A DNA stretch of 64,000 nucleotides from contig NZ_CP007203.1 of the NCBI RefSeq assembly GCF_000340565.2, forward strand, positions 5,184,855 through 5,248,854. The letters run 5' to 3'. Origin of the DNA: Nodularia spumigena CCY9414. GTDB taxonomy: Bacteria; Cyanobacteriota; Cyanobacteriia; Cyanobacteriales; Nostocaceae. Positions 63,821-64,000 of this stretch are shown here, piece after piece. The first letter of the stretch is position 1; the number at the start of each line of letters is the position of its first letter. The notes below the pieces were generated by a model. It was not told where the DNA came from, did not search any database, and was given only the letters and a program-made list of their open reading frames with translations. Made by a program: the position numbers and the translations under genes.

Positions 63821-64000
63821 ATGGCGCTCACACAGCTACATCAAAATTTTTCCCTTGCACAAACACCGCCAGATCATCGGGGATATGATTATGATTTGGT
63901 CATTGTCGGCGGTGGTATTATTGGTTTAACTTTGGCTTCGGCTTTGAAGGATTCTGGTTTAAGTGTTTTACTAATTGAGGCTAGGGTCGCTTCAGCAGCA
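63821..64000 (+). CDS. FAD-dependent hydroxylase, start only (UbiH/UbiF/COQ6 type)
   Basis: The gene is cut by the window end after 60 codons. The dinucleotide-binding motif is DYDLVIVGGGIIGLTLASAL (residues 24-43), with LIEARVA at the second strand end. This is typical of the aromatic-ring hydroxylases that act on quinone precursors. The assignment rests on the N terminus alone. Confidence 0.7.
   Translation, partial: MALTQLHQNFSLAQTPPDHRGYDYDLVIVGGGIIGLTLASALKDSGLSVLLIEARVASAA

Overview
The window looks like chromosome of a filamentous, heterocyst-type cyanobacterium (order Nostocales: Nostoc, Anabaena, Nodularia or a relative). Evidence: the HIP1 octamer GCGATCGC is scattered through most genes; spacers carry heptameric tandem repeats typical of this order; and the gene set is cyanobacterial (phylloquinone genes menD and menB, a Vipp1 homologue, a Nat-type amino-acid transporter laid out like natF-natG-natH-bgtA of Anabaena, and an rplI-dnaB pair). 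No rRNA, tRNA, CRISPR array or phage region was recognised.

Layout. 1-1230: complete IS630-type insertion sequence. 1230-5200: conserved hypothetical gene, clpP, then two broken genes fused at a junction (a tnpB tail and a DUF255 fragment). 5197-10084: mobA, then a minus-strand iron group (FTR1 permease, diiron ferritin-like protein, helix-hairpin-helix lipoprotein, Tat-type two-domain multicopper oxidase). 10310-16413: two consecutive ECF cobalt/nickel transporters, cbiM-cbiN-cbiQ-cbiO and a fused cbiM/PDGLE protein with cbiQ and cbiO. In the second set a segment of about 370 bp with hairpin-bearing inverted ends separates cbiQ from cbiO. 16.6-21.2 kb: lipoprotein, Uma2 nuclease, DUF1361 protein, decayed IS, truncated ribokinase, folB. 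21.4-28.8 kb: menD, natFGH-bgtA, menB. 28.8-29.3 kb: two small non-autonomous elements side by side. 29.3-37.6 kb: small Cys protein, DciA-type helicase loader, SPOR-like membrane protein, pspA/vipp1 pair, thioredoxin, aminotransferase, uvrC. 37.6-39.8 kb: one gene encoding a C5 DNA methyltransferase joined to a predicted nuclease. 40.3-45.4 kb: small zinc-ribbon protein, rlmN, FKBP isomerase, dnaB, rplI. 45.5-53.4 kb: minus-strand sugar-transfer group with an ABC exporter that carries an unusual C-terminal tail. 54-64 kb: gloB, RND adaptor and pump, methyltransferase, metallophosphoesterase, and the start of a FAD-dependent hydroxylase cut by the window end.

How the parts fit. The 6-16.4 kb block is a metal-uptake region: a ferroxidase/permease route for iron, then two ATP-driven importers for cobalt and nickel. 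menD and menB serve phylloquinone synthesis. natFGH-bgtA imports amino acids. The 45-53 kb group probably makes and exports a surface glycan or glycolipid. dciA and dnaB, 13 kb apart, act together in helicase loading.

Most novel-looking items: the single-chain methyltransferase-nuclease, the ABC exporter with a HisKA-derived tail lacking the phospho-acceptor His, the FTR1-oxidase-ferritin module without a recognisable EfeO/EfeB, and a dense set of TA-flanked and hairpin-ended miniature elements, one inserted into a heptamer array with a visible TA duplication. All family names come from reading the sequence; no database search was run.
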